DNA of 64,000 bases from Physcomitrium patens (Eukaryota > Streptophyta > Bryopsida > Funariales > Funariaceae): assembly GCF_000002425.4 (NCBI RefSeq), contig NC_037258.1:17911706-17975705 (forward strand). The letters run 5' to 3'. The position numbers and the translations under genes are program-made. This document shows positions 1-11,094 of the stretch, piece by piece. Each line of letters begins with the position of its first letter. Positions within the stretch are counted from its first letter, which is position 1. The notes beneath the pieces were generated by a model that did not search any database, had not been told where the DNA came from, and saw only the letters and a program-made list of their open reading frames with translations.

Positions 1-155
1 TTCTTTGACAAGGATGTCGAAGGTTGAACTGTAGGCATTGTCGGTGGTGTTGTACGTACTGGAGCTTTGGGTGTTTGTACTGTTTTCGGAATATTGCTCC
101 TATCCTTCATCCTTTCTTTTTTTGTAAGCAACCCCACCGCATCTTCAACGTTCTT

Positions 156-812
156 CTACTTTGTTGTCAATCCTTCATCTTCTTCTTTGTCTTCAAGAAG
201 GGGTTCTAATTTCTCTTGCAATTCTCCATCAGCAGCTTGAAGAAATAGATCAACTTTGTTCGGCTCCAATGTCAATTTTTCTACCTTCGATAATTGAGAG
301 TACTGCCTCTCAAATTCCCTTAGTAGCTCTGTTGCTTGCAAATTCTTATTTGGCCATTCAATCCATCCCAGAAACAGCTTCTTAGTAATGCGATCAGCAT
401 CTTCCAAGAAATATTCGTCTTTCAATGCATGTGAAAAATCCTCCCATGAATTCCCACAACGATCCGTAATCGATGTAATGTGGTCCCTTATCTCCAGTAT
501 CGTGGCAAGTCCAAATAGTACAACCATTTTCTTCTCAGAAACCCGATTTAATTCCATTTCACGAACATAACATCTTAAATACCTTGAAATATTCCTCCCA
601 TCAAATTGATCAATTTTATTGACCACTGCTTGCAATGCTTTGGTTGCCAAAGCTTCCTTTCGATCATTGCTTTGTTGTTGCTGCATTGACAATGAGAAGG
701 CTTGAAACAAACTAGCAATAGACGGATCCATGTGCATACCTTGTCCTTTAGAAGACTCCCCAGCAAAAACTTCTCCCAAAAATCCTTCAAAATTTTTATT
801 TTCATTTTCCAT
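156..812 (-). CDS. Gag-like protein of family-I Ty3 element (218 aa)
   Basis: A 218-residue open frame that starts just inside the LTR of this element. It begins with an acidic MENENKNFEGFLGEVF stretch, has a Gln-rich run (SMQQQQS) near residue 43, and then a helical, charged domain with the features of plant Ty3 gag (retrotrans_gag-type): a DQFDGRNISRYLRCY segment near residues 68-82 and WEDFSHALKDEYF near residues 122-134. Diverged homologous sequence follows the LTR of the copy at 18-22.9 kb (around 21.0-21.1 kb, same strand). It would package element RNA into virus-like particles. The end at 156 lies before any zinc knuckle, so the rest of gag-pol presumably continues in the adjacent sequence and beyond the window. 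Family assignment rests on position and pattern, not on a database search. Confidence 0.75.
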   Translation of the reverse strand: MENENKNFEGFLGEVFAGESSKGQGMHMDPSIASLFQAFSLSMQQQQSNDRKEALATKALQAVVNKIDQFDGRNISRYLRCYVREMELNRVSEKKMVVLFGLATILEIRDHITSITDRCGNSWEDFSHALKDEYFLEDADRITKKLFLGWIEWPNKNLQATELLREFERQYSQLSKVEKLTLEPNKVDLFLQAADGELQEKLEPLLEDKEEDEGLTTK

Positions 813-888
813 AAAAATAAAGATAAAATCAACCGAAATCCAATACCTTCTACCTCAAGCTTTCAGGTCGGATTCACCACTTTTTTCA

Positions 889-2217
889 TATTATGTGCTT
901 TCCTGCTCGAGAACGCGCCAGACGTCTGGCTGTAGAAGGTAGTATGGAGATTCACCGATAGTCAAGCAGTCTATCAGTTTTTGACTGCTGGTATATAAAC
1001 GACTGCAACAATGTACTGTAAATCTATACGGATGCTCTTCGACTGCTTGTCGAAGTCCTTTTTGCCCCAGCCGGTAGGTCTCTAGACGTTACAGAGAACC
1101 CGGAATAATCCAAACTGTTAATCTTCAATACCTCTTTGTACTTACGATCTTGTATCCACTCACTGTCTTGTTAGATTAACCCAATAAATTTCATTCACTC
1201 CGCATACTCAATCCTATAGACATCCTTTTAATTCTTCAATCACAGACGTAACTCAATTTCACAAAACAGTCAAGAGTATTTAAACCCACTTCATTAAAAA
1301 TCTCGATTCACCATTACAATACTGACTTCAGCAGCGATTGCCTCAGTCTTCCCAAAACTCTACGAAGAAGAAAAATCCAAATTCTATGTCTTTCCTTCCC
1401 CGACCCGAAGCATGAAGCTCCTCTTCTCTAATCCCTTTGATCTTCAAAAACCTCCAATGAAAACCGAACTAGTAACCTTGCAAAAGCTTGAAAACTAGCT
1501 CCCCCCCGATTCCCAGAGAAAAAAAAAAACCCCCCTTCAAAACTTTATCCCCCCTAACCTTATCCTCTGAATTTCTTCAATCTTCTATCTTAGATCCGGA
1601 ATTGGCTCCCACCGTCAAGCTTGGATCTAGAATTGGCTCTCGTCGTCAGAGCTTTCTCCTCCATTTTTACCTTTAAGAAATCCATTTACCAAAAACAACG
1701 TTCTTTGAAACGGCACAGAGAACAGGACAGCCTGAAACAGAATCGAACCCCGTAATCGGGACCACATTGAGTCGCCCGACCAATTCAGGTCCTATATTGT
1801 GAAAGATATCCATAGTAACCTGGATGTTCCCGTAATTGGGTCAAATTGGTCCTCGCGTCAGATTAGCTAAGACCCGTAGTAAGACCTGGATTTCCCGTAA
1901 TTAGACTGCATTGGGTTGACCGGCCAATTCAGGTTTCATATTGGATAAGAGGACCCAGATTGGATTCTCGAAATTGGATCCAATTGGCTCTTCGAACTCG
2001 TCGTGTGAATTGGCCCTTCTCTTCCTGCTGACTCTCGTTATTGGAATCGAATGGAGCATTTCAATATGCCCCGGCTGACTGTAACGGAGCAACTGAACCT
2101 GACCACTCAGTATTTGCACTGGAGTTGGTCGATGCTCCTAATATTCGAGGTAACTGAATATTAATAAAATTCCCCTTTTTTTTTATTTTCACTGTATACT
2201 CGTGTTACAACACGACA
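889..2217 (-). repeat. LTR of family-I copy 1
   Basis: About 1.33 kb. The inner end (near 889-945) shares TCATATTATGTGCTTTC and the GTAGAAGGTA block with the LTRs at 21398 and 26868. The outer end (2203-2217) shares TGTTACAACACGACA with the LTR ending at 28549. A conserved TGGTGAATCC (minus strand, about 872-881) just past the inner end is a candidate primer-binding site; I could not assign the tRNA. The middle part contains C- and A-rich runs near 1500-1555 and is diverged from the other LTR copies. Confidence 0.75.
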
Positions 2218-2221
2218 ACGT

Positions 2222-2788
2222 GCTAATGGGCAGACCAGAAAGACCAACGGTATCCTTTATAAAATCTTAACAAAGACTATTTCAGGAGCGGGAACCGACT
2301 GGGATACTAAATTATTTGCAGCATTGTGGGCATATCGAACTGCGTATAAAGTAACGACCAATTCTACACCTTTTCAATTGGTATACGGGCAGGAGGCCAT
2401 CTTACCAATAGAATTGGAGGTTCCCAGTTTAAGAATTGCATTGGAAGAACGGTTGGGTAACAAAGAATCTCTCCAATATCGATTAACAGAATTGGAAAAA
2501 TTAGACGAGATTAGGGCTTCGGCTTTGATGACCATGGAAGCTATTCAGTGCCGCCGAAAGAGTTATTACGATAATAAACTCCGCACAAAATCATTTATGC
2601 CTAATGATCTTGTCCTGCTGTACGACAGCCATTTTCACAATTTCTCGGGAAAATTTCAAATTCGGTGGCATGGACCCTATCGCGTATTGGCCATTTTTCC
2701 CAATGGTTCCGTCCAATTGGAAGATTTCACGGGAACCAAATTCACAACCCGTATCAATGGAAACCAACTACGCCTGTATTACACATAA
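2222..2788 (+). pseudogene. Integrase C-terminal part of element 2
   Basis: Translation begins ANGQTRKTNGILYKILTK, matching the end of the retroviral-type integrase core (the conserved ANGQ/DGQ-E-x-N-x-x-L region). It continues through LFAALWAYRTAYK and STPFQLVYGQEAILPIELE, which are signature integrase segments of Ty3/gypsy elements. It ends with the C-terminal domain around FQIRWHGPYRVLAIFPNGS and stops at 2788 (GNQLRLYYT). No chromodomain follows. The protein would insert element cDNA. The piece is 5'-truncated because another element is inserted at its left edge, so it is a fossil fragment. Confidence 0.85.
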
Positions 2789-3300
2789 ACCCAGGGGCGA
2801 GTTTATCAAGATTGGAGGGGGCAGACGTGCCGTTCATGATGACTTGCCTGCCATCATAAGTGTCTAATCGGAGGCAAATGACGACGGTTGATTAGTGTAT
2901 TAGAACATCAGCAATCAAGATTAGGGATTCTTGTTTCATAACTGGGTAAACAGTTAGGAGAGGGGCACTCTGTGTAGCTGTCTTCAGTATTTTGTCTAGA
3001 ATTGTTGAAGCATAGTTCGTTAGTGGAGAGTTCACGGCAAATCATAGTATTAGTGCGAATACGCACAGATTTATAATGTCGAGGGAGGAGGTGAAGAGAG
3101 CCTCGGAGAAGGAGGAAGAGGGTAGAAGGGTGAGGTCAAAGAGTAATATGGATGAGCTTTCTCTTTGTATACTCACAAATATGGAACCCATGCGGTTAGA
3201 AATTTGATGGAATGCAACGCGGCAGAAGGACTTTAGAAGTGCTCAGCTTTATCCTTTTCTGCGAGCCGCAGACAATTTACCATCAATCGATGTAGAACTA

Positions 3301-4660
3301 TTGGAAGAATACTTGACGAACTATGATCCTGAGGATGGTTCGAGTGTTGTAAAAGGGAGGACTTTGGGAATTGATGAGAATACCTTGCATAAGGCATTAC
3401 AGTTACCAATAGGAGAGTTAGCGGTTGGCGTAGAAGAGTCTTCAGACTTCAATCTAGGGAGTTATTTTAAAGGAGGTATGACGTCGCTAGAAAGGAATCA
3501 AGGATGGCGGACGGCGGATGCACTTACACCAAAATTGATGGAGTGGATGCGCTTCGTTCAGAAGAGGTTGGGATTAAATAGACATACGACGTATATGGCT
3601 AAATGATTATTATATGCGACAATAGGCTCCTTCGAGCGTATGGTGTTTAATTCGGCAGCGTACGTGGCCACCAAAATTCATGCAGAGTTGAGTTATAAGC
3701 GCAGGTCGGGTAGAATTGCAACGCTTTTGTGTTCCAACTATATACAGTCTGCAATTGTTTATGAGTTGAGTCAACCATTGCCGGAGAAAGAGAAGACGAT
3801 AGCAGCTCCAGTACTACCAAAACTAAGGAGCAATTTATTGGCACTTCTATGGGGACCAGGAAAAACAAGCCAGCAGGCGGGAGAACCAATGAGTGTTCGG
3901 GAGAGGGGTCCAATGGCTCAGCGAGACAATAGGCCAGTGGACATTCAACATCGAACACCAGAGGAGAACAGTGTGAAAGAGCGATTTTTAGTACAATTAT
4001 CCCAATTGCAGCAGACGGCAAATGAATTGGTTGATCACACGAATTTTAAGCAGCAATTGGTGGCGTGTAAGAGAGAAATGGCAGAACAACGTCAATAATT
4101 GTTAGAACAAGATCGGGTGAATAGGGCCACCAAAGAAGCCAATTCGAGACTGGAGCATGCCCTTGGAGTAAAACAGCAAGCGTGGAAAAAGGAAAGAGAG
4201 CGCCTTCACCACGGAATGGCGCATCAGAAACAAGAACTCTCCAATTCTCTCAATCAATCGAAACTGGAAGTTGAGAAAATGAAGCAACAATTGAAATTGA
4301 ACCAGACGAAGATGGCGACTTTGGAACAGGAAAAGAAGACGATGAGTGACCAATTCAGAGTGAAAACAGAGGAAATGCAAGGGGAGATCAACACTCTGAA
4401 GGAGGTTGCAAAGAAATTGGAGGAAGAATTGGTTAGCGTTCGACGGCCACAAGGGTCAATTGAAGGTTCAATTGGCGAATTGGAATAGAAGGTGAAGCAA
4501 CAACAATACCAATTAGAGGCGAAAGACACCCGAATTCTACAATTGGAAAGTCAAGTCCGTGAATTGGGAGCACTTAATGAAGATTTAACGGCCAGATTGA
4601 ACATAGTCCCAATAAATGTATCAGACGGGGAAGACGAAGAAGTGACTTTAGAATTGTAAT
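3301..4660 (+). pseudogene. Extra 3' ORF region of element 2: globular domain plus long coiled coil
   Basis: A sense-strand coding region after integrase. The first part (3301-3850) has a globular look with EEYLTNYDPEDGSSVVKGR and LGIDENTLHKALQLPIGEL near its start; this resembles the plant-specific 'putative plant transposon protein' / plant-mobile-domain-like sequences found as an extra ORF in some plant Ty3 elements (recognition from memory). The second part (about 4000-4660) is a strongly charged Glu/Lys/Gln heptad-type coiled coil (EVEKMKQQLKLNQTKMATL and similar). No signal peptide or membrane segment is visible, so there is no evidence for an envelope protein. The function is unknown. 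The region is a fossil with a few breaks. Confidence 0.6.
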
Positions 4661-4670
4661 CAGTAACAAT

Positions 4671-5430
4671 GAGTATGGGAAATGCTAAGGAGTCACCAGT
4701 TCAATTTCAAACTGGTTGTTTGCGAGGACGTTGCACAGTTAGGAGTGGGGCTATGTAGAATAAGTAGTTATTTGCTGATATGAAGATACTTAGTTTATAG
4801 TGTAAACAGGGATAGATGACTGTTAGAAAGGTAGTTTAGTAGTTAAAATGGATGAATAGTTAGAAAAAGCAGTTTTCATTAGAGATGTAGCAGTTGATAT
4901 CTTGTGGTAGGATAAAGAGGATGAGAGAGAGGAAGAAATCGCCATTACTGTGATAGTGAGAGCCGGGGTAAGCTTGGTGCTACCTCTTTTCTTTTGTTGT
5001 TATGTTCTTTGAAATAAGAGTATTGAGAGTTTCTGAATATTGTGAAGTGAATCATGGAATGAAAGTGTGAATGGAATTATATGTTATTGAATGAGAAGAA
5101 GAGAGATTGAATGCTGAAATCTGAATGTAGTTCAGCAGAAAGAGTGAATCTGTAGTTGTGTGAAACATTGTAATGTGAATGGTAGTTCTGTGTAAAGAAT
5201 TCCAGTAATTGGAATGAGGGTAATTGTGTGCTGAAGCTGTGATGTTGAGGTATTACAGTTGGAGATTATAAGAGTGAAGATATATTGGTGGAAATAACAG
5301 TTATTGGTATGACTGAATTGTTGCAAGGAAGAGAGTGATAAGGTGAAAGGAGAGATTATCGTTTTCCTATGTGCTTAGACAATGGAAATAGTGACGATAC
5401 ATTGGAGGTAATTAATTGTGTGACCCTAAC
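4671..5430 (+). other. Purine-rich 3' tail of element 2, possibly containing its LTR
   Basis: No gene is seen. The plus strand is rich in G and A (many GAATG, GAGAG and TGTGAA words), unlike the AT-rich DNA that follows. The position after the extra ORF makes it the likely 3' untranslated region and/or LTR start of element 2, but no second LTR copy is in the window to prove the boundary. Confidence 0.35.
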
Positions 5431-6325
5431 GTGAACGCTCAAGCAACTAGTCACTCCTCGTGTTCGAATTCCCATATATGGGTTTATTCTGGGAAGTTTC
5501 TTCCAGAATAAGTAAAACAAGAAATCACACCATCCATTATCAAATACATTATAAATATTCCTATAAAATACTCTATATAGACTAAAGTATCTTCATTTCT
5601 TGTATCTCTAAAGGTAAGAAGGTTAAGAGGCATAAAAGCAACATTGAATCCCTCTGAGATTCAAAAAGATAGATCTCTTGGTTGAATCAAGGAATTAATC
5701 AATATGGATGGTGGTTTTTCTTTTTTTGCTCTATTTAGATTCATTGTTTCTTGCAGTTGAGATAATTGAACAACTTCTTGATCCAAGTAATATATACTAT
5801 CTATTGAAGATTTTGAAAATAGGTCTTTTCAATCTTCTTTAAGATCCTCTAAAGAAAAGGTCTTAAAATTCTTTAAAGAGATTCTTAAGCATGTTTACTT
5901 TGCATTCACAAGTTGAAGTCCTACTACGTGATAGAGAATCTCTAATAGTTCTTAAAGATTCTAGATTTTCTAAAGGTTGTATTAATACGGATTTATAGGA
6001 CCTAGTAGAGCGATACATTAAACTTCTAAAATCACAATATCATCTTTAAAAAATAAAAATAAAAATAATTAAATTAGATAGATAAATAACTTATAAAATT
6101 TTAAATTTTATTATCTTGTATTTACCAACATGCATTCTATTTAAACATTCCTTCTAATAAGAAATAAAAATATAACAAAAATAACCTAAAAAAAAATATA
6201 TACTTGAATATCTTCTCAAGCAAGGCTTTTCTTCTCTGAGTTTATTATACGCAACCATCTTGTGTAAGGATGACCTTAAGTAAAATTCAATGCAAAGGCA
6301 TTTTTTTTGTTAATAGAGAGCTTGA

Positions 6326-6376
<51 letters not shown>

Positions 6377-7363
6377 CCTTTATACCAATATAATTAGGAA
6401 ATTATCTACTATTTAATTAATGACAAAAATACTAGACAAAAAAATTCTTTGCATGTATCAACTCAACTTAAAGAAGAATTCATCTAGCTGTATTATCAGC
6501 CACCTTATCACTTGTTAATGAATCAATCTAAAAAAATTCCAAATGATTGTTCTAATTGATCTCGGATTAGATTTAAAAAGTAGAGTCACTAATAAAGATT
6601 CTATTCTAATCTACTACTTCCACATCTTAAGAGAGAGAATAGACAAATATCTCTTTTACTTCTTTTTGCTAAATTCTACCTTCTAATTCTTTGCTCTTTG
6701 CTCTATACATATGTGCTAAAATTTGAAATAATTAAAATAATTCACAAATGCTAAAAAATTCACTTGAATTTTTATTTTTTCAAGCCAATTTTTTTTCATC
6801 AATTAGCTTCCTCTTCAATCTACAACTTATATTAGTTTAATAAGAATTTAATAATCAATTGATTGTTCTTAGAAAATATATCCTAAAATATAGCCTTTGA
6901 ACTTGAATTCTTTCATTTTTCTTCTTTTTTCTTCTACCTCTATCTTTTATTTCTTTTACTTCTTTATTCCAAATATTTTTTCTTGAATTATTATTGAAAT
7001 AATTCTTGAAATATTATTGAAGAAATATTTTTTATACTATATCTATAAATAAGAAGAATATAGTGGATAGAGAGGGAGATTAAATCTTTCTACCACTAGA
7101 TTATTGCTACCAACAAGGAATTTATAATTAGCTAAAAAAAAAAGATATAAAGAGCCAAGAAGGTAATTAAATTCCTTCCACTATTAGGAATGGATTTTCA
7201 ATAAGAAATTGAGAAGGAAGAGATTTAATAACCAATTTTAAAAAATAGCTCTATCTTTGATAAATTTTTTCATGTAATCCTAATTTAATTCTAATTTTAA
7301 AGATAATTTTAAATCTTTAATTAATCTTCCTTCTATTTCACTCTAAAATTCTTTAAGCTCCTT
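5431..7363. other. AT-rich spacer with a tRNA-like promoter motif at its start
   Basis: No coding sequence recognised. At 5437-5480 the plus strand has CGCTCAAGCAACTAG followed by GTTCGAATTCC, which resemble the A and B boxes of a RNA polymerase III promoter as in tRNA-derived SINEs, but the spacing is short and no cloverleaf forms that I can see. The rest is AT-rich with a (TA)n tract at 6331-6376. Confidence 0.3.
6331..6376. repeat. (TA)n microsatellite
   Basis: About 38 bp of pure alternating AT followed by GTATATAT. Confidence 0.95.
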
Positions 7364-8588
7364 GTGAGTATAAAAATTCACTCTTTAATCCAAATTACAA
7401 GATGGCATCAATTAAGAGTTACTTTTAATTAGTGGTTTGAAGTGGAAGTAGCAAGAATAAGAAAAAAAGAAGCAAAATATAAAAAATAAGTGAAACAAGT
7501 GTAATCAAACATTTGTACACTACAAAATTAGTCACAATCTTTTTACTAAATTTTCATCTAATAAAAATTAAAAAGTAAAAATAAAAAATATATTTTTTAA
7601 AGGATTTTTTTATCTTTTTAATGGTGTAAGAAGCATATAAATCCAAGTTACTATGAGTAAGTTATGAAGGTTTAAAAATAATAAGTAAATAAATAAAAAC
7701 TTAAGTAAATAATTTTATCTTAAAGATAACTTGTTTAAGAGATCAAGAATTCGAGCCTCACCAAGGCTCACATGTAGTATATATGGGTTCCTAAAAGAGG
7801 CCATGAGGCCTTAGTCTTATCTTCCTAACTACCTTCAAGGTGTTACAGCCCATATGGGACTTGTGCACCTCCCTTATTACAAGGACTACAATAGCTACTG
7901 GTCCTCCTATTTTCTATTAGTAAAATCTATAATTTTATATTTTTGACTTCATTATGTTATTTAAAAACATCTAATTAGCTTGAGAACCTTTTTTTGCCTT
8001 CAAATATTGCTCCATTTCTTCATAATGGCTCCCAAAGTGGTAAAACTCATTTTTACCAAAATCTTAGAAATTACTCTAAAATTCTTAAAAAATTCTAAAT
8101 AAATTCTAAATAAATTCTAAAAATTCTTATAATTATTCTATAATACTAATATCAGTTGAAGGCTATAATTTCCTATCTTTATTATTTTTATAATAATAAA
8201 ATTAATTTAAATCTATTATAAATCCTACTTTCTATATAATTAACTAAAAAGACATGAGATTCTTTCTCATGCTTCTTTTAATTACTATCTAAAATTTATT
8301 TTTTTCTTTAAAATAATATATATAGATAGAAGGCCAATATAAATATTTAATTTAATAAATATTCTTCAATACTTAATAATAAGTAAAAAAAAAAAAAAAA
8401 AAAAAAAAAACTAAATTAACTAAGATAATTGCCTCCAAGACTTATTAAGACTCCAATTTTACAATTGACACTCTAATTTTCTATTTTTCTAAAGTTTTCT
8501 ATATTATTAACCATGTATTGTGGTTCCAAAGACTCTAAATATATCTTTTTGTACTAAAACAACTAATATGTCAATTTGATGAGTCATA
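7364..8588. repeat. LTR-like direct repeat A, copy 1 (about 1.2 kb)
   Basis: Aligns along its whole length and in the same orientation with 13883-15077. Both copies start TG (TGAGTATAAAAATTCACTC here) and end in CA or a close variant, as LTRs do. A well-preserved core near 7755-7925 (GAGGCCATGAGGCCTTAG and flanks) is about 85% identical between copies by eye, so the pair is old. An ATTCGAGCC word at 7749-7757 resembles a pol III B box. No open frame is present. They could be the two LTRs of one element, or two solo LTRs. Confidence 0.65.
8385..8410 (+). repeat. Poly(A) run
   Basis: About 26 consecutive A residues inside repeat A copy 1, absent from copy 2, so it arose or expanded after the copies separated. 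Confidence 0.9.
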
Positions 8589-9640
8589 CTCCTTCTTCAA
8601 TTTGACTTCCTATAAAATAATAATCTACAATAATTCTAGAATATTGTAATATAATAAAATAAAGTAATTTAAAAAATACCAAAAAATAAACCTTTATTAG
8701 TTGAAAATTGATTTTAATTTATAACAAGTGAATTAATGATAGAAACCTTAGAATTTTTAGTTTTTAATTAAAATCTTAATCAATGCATCTTTTAAAATTC
8801 TTTAATTAATTAATTTAATTAATTTTTTTTAGTAGTAACTTATTCTTATAATAATACATCATTCTTTAATTCTATACAATTAAAATAAATATAATAATAT
8901 ATATTATTTTAATCTTATTGTTCAATCTGATAATGATAGTCTTATTATATCCTCTAATATCCTCTTTTATGACAGTAATCCTTCTTTGATCAAATCAGGG
9001 CCTCTTTCCATGTGCCAAAGGCCTTACAAGTTTCTTATTGCAACTTCTTATTCTCCGTGTTCCATTACCAACAAAAACATTTATTATGTTAGTTGTGATC
9101 TAAAATTGTGGTTTGTGGTGTATTGCTTGTAGTGGCAAATTAGAGGAGGTTGAGGGCAGAAGACAGTAGGTCATAAGAGCATTGATTTTGATAATATAAT
9201 GAATTTCAAATATAACTAATTTTTTAAACTTTTGCTGATTAGAGATTTTGGTATAGAAAAGAGTTGCTTTCTTCTCTTAATTGCAAATAACTCATATTAA
9301 AAGAACTTCAACAAATGAAGCAAGAGTTGAATAAATTTAATTAATATACTAACAAGAATGTAAATAAGTTTCTTGTGGGAAGCAAATCAGATCTTGCTTG
9401 AAGAAGGTGGATGAGCAACCAATCTTGACATTGTCTATTATAGCCAATATAAAAGTCATTGTAGAAGAATAAAACATTAGCTTACAACACCTTGTTAATC
9501 AAAGCCACAAGCTTTATAGTCCAGCTCTTAGCCATCAACACCAATAATATTGCCATAAGAAAAAAAAATAAGAAGTGCATTTTGTTGGTACCACAAACAT
9601 CCATGCCTTTGATAATCATGATGAGATATCTTTGATATGG
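8589..9640. other. AT-rich sequence between repeat A copy 1 and a solo LTR
   Basis: No primer-binding site, gag or other coding motif is recognisable. A slightly less AT-rich patch (8990-9160) holds GGGCCTCTTTCCATGTGCC and similar words but no open frame. Confidence 0.3.
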
Positions 9641-11094
9641 TATCATGGTATAACACGACCAATAGGTGAAAAAAATGAAGAAATTATTATATTATAAAAG
9701 ATGTTCAAATATTGTAGCAAATTATCTTAGAAAATAGATAATAATCGAAAAAAAAGTAAAACTAAAGGTGTAAATGCTATTTTTTTGTAAAGTATACTTT
9801 TACTTATTTAAAAAGACTATAAATAAGGAAAAATAAGGTAGATTAGAAAAATAAAGGATATGAGTATATATAAAAAGTTAGGACTTGATTTTAGCAAAAA
9901 AATAACTCAAAAGAGCAAAATTTGGTACCCAAAAAGGACCAATTATCAACTTGGATCAAAACTAGATCCTGAGGCATATAATTGGACACCTAAAGCAACT
10001 TAGAGGTTCTTTTGCAAATCAAAGAGTGGATTTAGAGAGAAAACTTTAAAGGATTTCTTTAACTATTAATTTTGATTGATTTGAGTATATAATAACTTTT
10101 CAAGAGCTTTGCAAAATCACATTTGTTTTATGAGACTTTGGAATTTATAAAATAAAAAAATGTATTATGTTTTTGAAGAATTTTATAAGTTTGGTAGTTA
10201 ATTTGCCATTCAAATTTTGAGAACTTATGAAAATAGTTTTTAAAGTATATGCTATAAGTTTGAGCTTGATCAAACAATTAAATTGAAGCTTACTGAATTT
10301 CAAGTAGGTTGAGGTCTCAAAAATTTGACTTTGAGAGGTAGTTAGGATTTCTAAATTTTTGAAAAATTTACTAATTGAATTCAGGTAAAATTTATAAACA
10401 AAGATAATAGACTTAATTTTCTTCATACATGTAAAAATTGAAAATAATTAAATAATTTTAAAATGAGATATTGGCATTAGAAGTTCAAAATTTAGTTTGG
10501 AGTAGGAGGCCAACCAATATCGAAGTAGATTTTAGGATTTTTCTTCTATTTAGTAAGTAAAATTATCTTCAAATTTTGTGTGCTTATTGTTAATTTAGTT
10601 ATTGAAAAGTGTATAAATTTTAAACCAAGATCAATTATTTAATTGATAAATATTGAGATTCTAAAGAATATTAGGATTTATTTAGGATTTGATTTAGGAT
10701 TTAGGATTTGTCTAAAATTTGGTTTAGGATTTAAGATTTGTCTAGGATTTATTTTAGGATTTAGGATTTTTTTAGAATTTCAATGAAAATTAAATTGATA
10801 CTTAGTTAAGATTTATTTAAGATATATTTGTAATTATTCTAATATTTTTTAGGATTTCTTAAAGATCTTTATTATAGATTTTTTTCAACTTCTTTAAGAT
10901 TTCTTATTATTTCTTTTATAATTTCTTTAAGATTTCTTTTGAATTTGATTAAAAATTATATAGTATTATTAAGGTTTAATTAGAGTTTATTTTATATTCT
11001 ATTAGAATTAAGATTTTGTGGTAGCAATTTCCATTCTATCTTCTTATACGAAGTGCTTGGTGCATTCTCAAGTAAGACTTCATGTAATACAACA
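9641..11094 (+). repeat. Solo LTR of family I (plus orientation)
   Basis: Reverse complement of the LTRs at 21398-22873 and 26868-28549. The start TATCATGGTATAACACGA (9641) matches the outer LTR end of copy 1, and the end CATGTAATACAACA (to 11094) matches the inner LTR end. The internal AGGATTTAGGATTTG-type repeats at 10670-10770 match the telomere-like array of the other copies. No gag follows on the right, so it is a solo LTR or a truncated copy. It is heavily C-to-T/G-to-A decayed. A 5-bp target duplication is not clear. Confidence 0.75.

Larger units (their letters stand above)
1..2217 (-). mobile_element. Ty3/gypsy element, family I, copy 1 (5' end, runs off the left edge)
   Basis: Read on the minus strand, this is the 5' end of an LTR retrotransposon: an LTR (about 2217 down to 889), a short leader, then an open gag-like frame (812-156) continuing toward the window edge. 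The LTR outer end ends in CGACA on the plus strand and is shared with the solo LTR at 26868-28549. The element sits inside the integrase region of the plus-strand element that resumes at 2218. It looks young compared with its relatives at 9.6, 18-22.9 and 26.9 kb: its frame is open and its base composition is balanced, while they are AT-enriched. Only the first part is in view, so completeness cannot be judged. Confidence 0.85.
2218..4670 (+). mobile_element. Ty3/gypsy element 2, 3' half (integrase end plus extra ORF)
   Basis: Plus-strand element interrupted on its left by family-I copy 1. Reading resumes directly with the end of the integrase catalytic region (ANGQT at 2222-2236), runs through the integrase C-terminal domain to 2788, then after about 500 bp enters an additional sense-strand ORF region (3301 to about 4660). 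The 5' half lies beyond the window. The codon structure is much better kept than in the AT-rich elements to the right, suggesting moderate age; the extra ORF region shows a small number of breaks. The 3' LTR is not defined with confidence and may lie within 4671-5430. Confidence 0.8.

Noticed and set aside
3301-4660. An envelope gene after integrase
   Set aside because: No signal peptide, membrane anchor or glycoprotein pattern; the region is globular plus coiled coil.
5437-5480. A tRNA gene
   Set aside because: B-box-like word present, but no acceptor stem or cloverleaf and the box spacing is too short.
10145-10426. 93-aa minus-strand frame in AT-rich DNA
   Set aside because: It lies inside the solo family-I LTR and is low-complexity Lys/Phe/Ile; chance frame.
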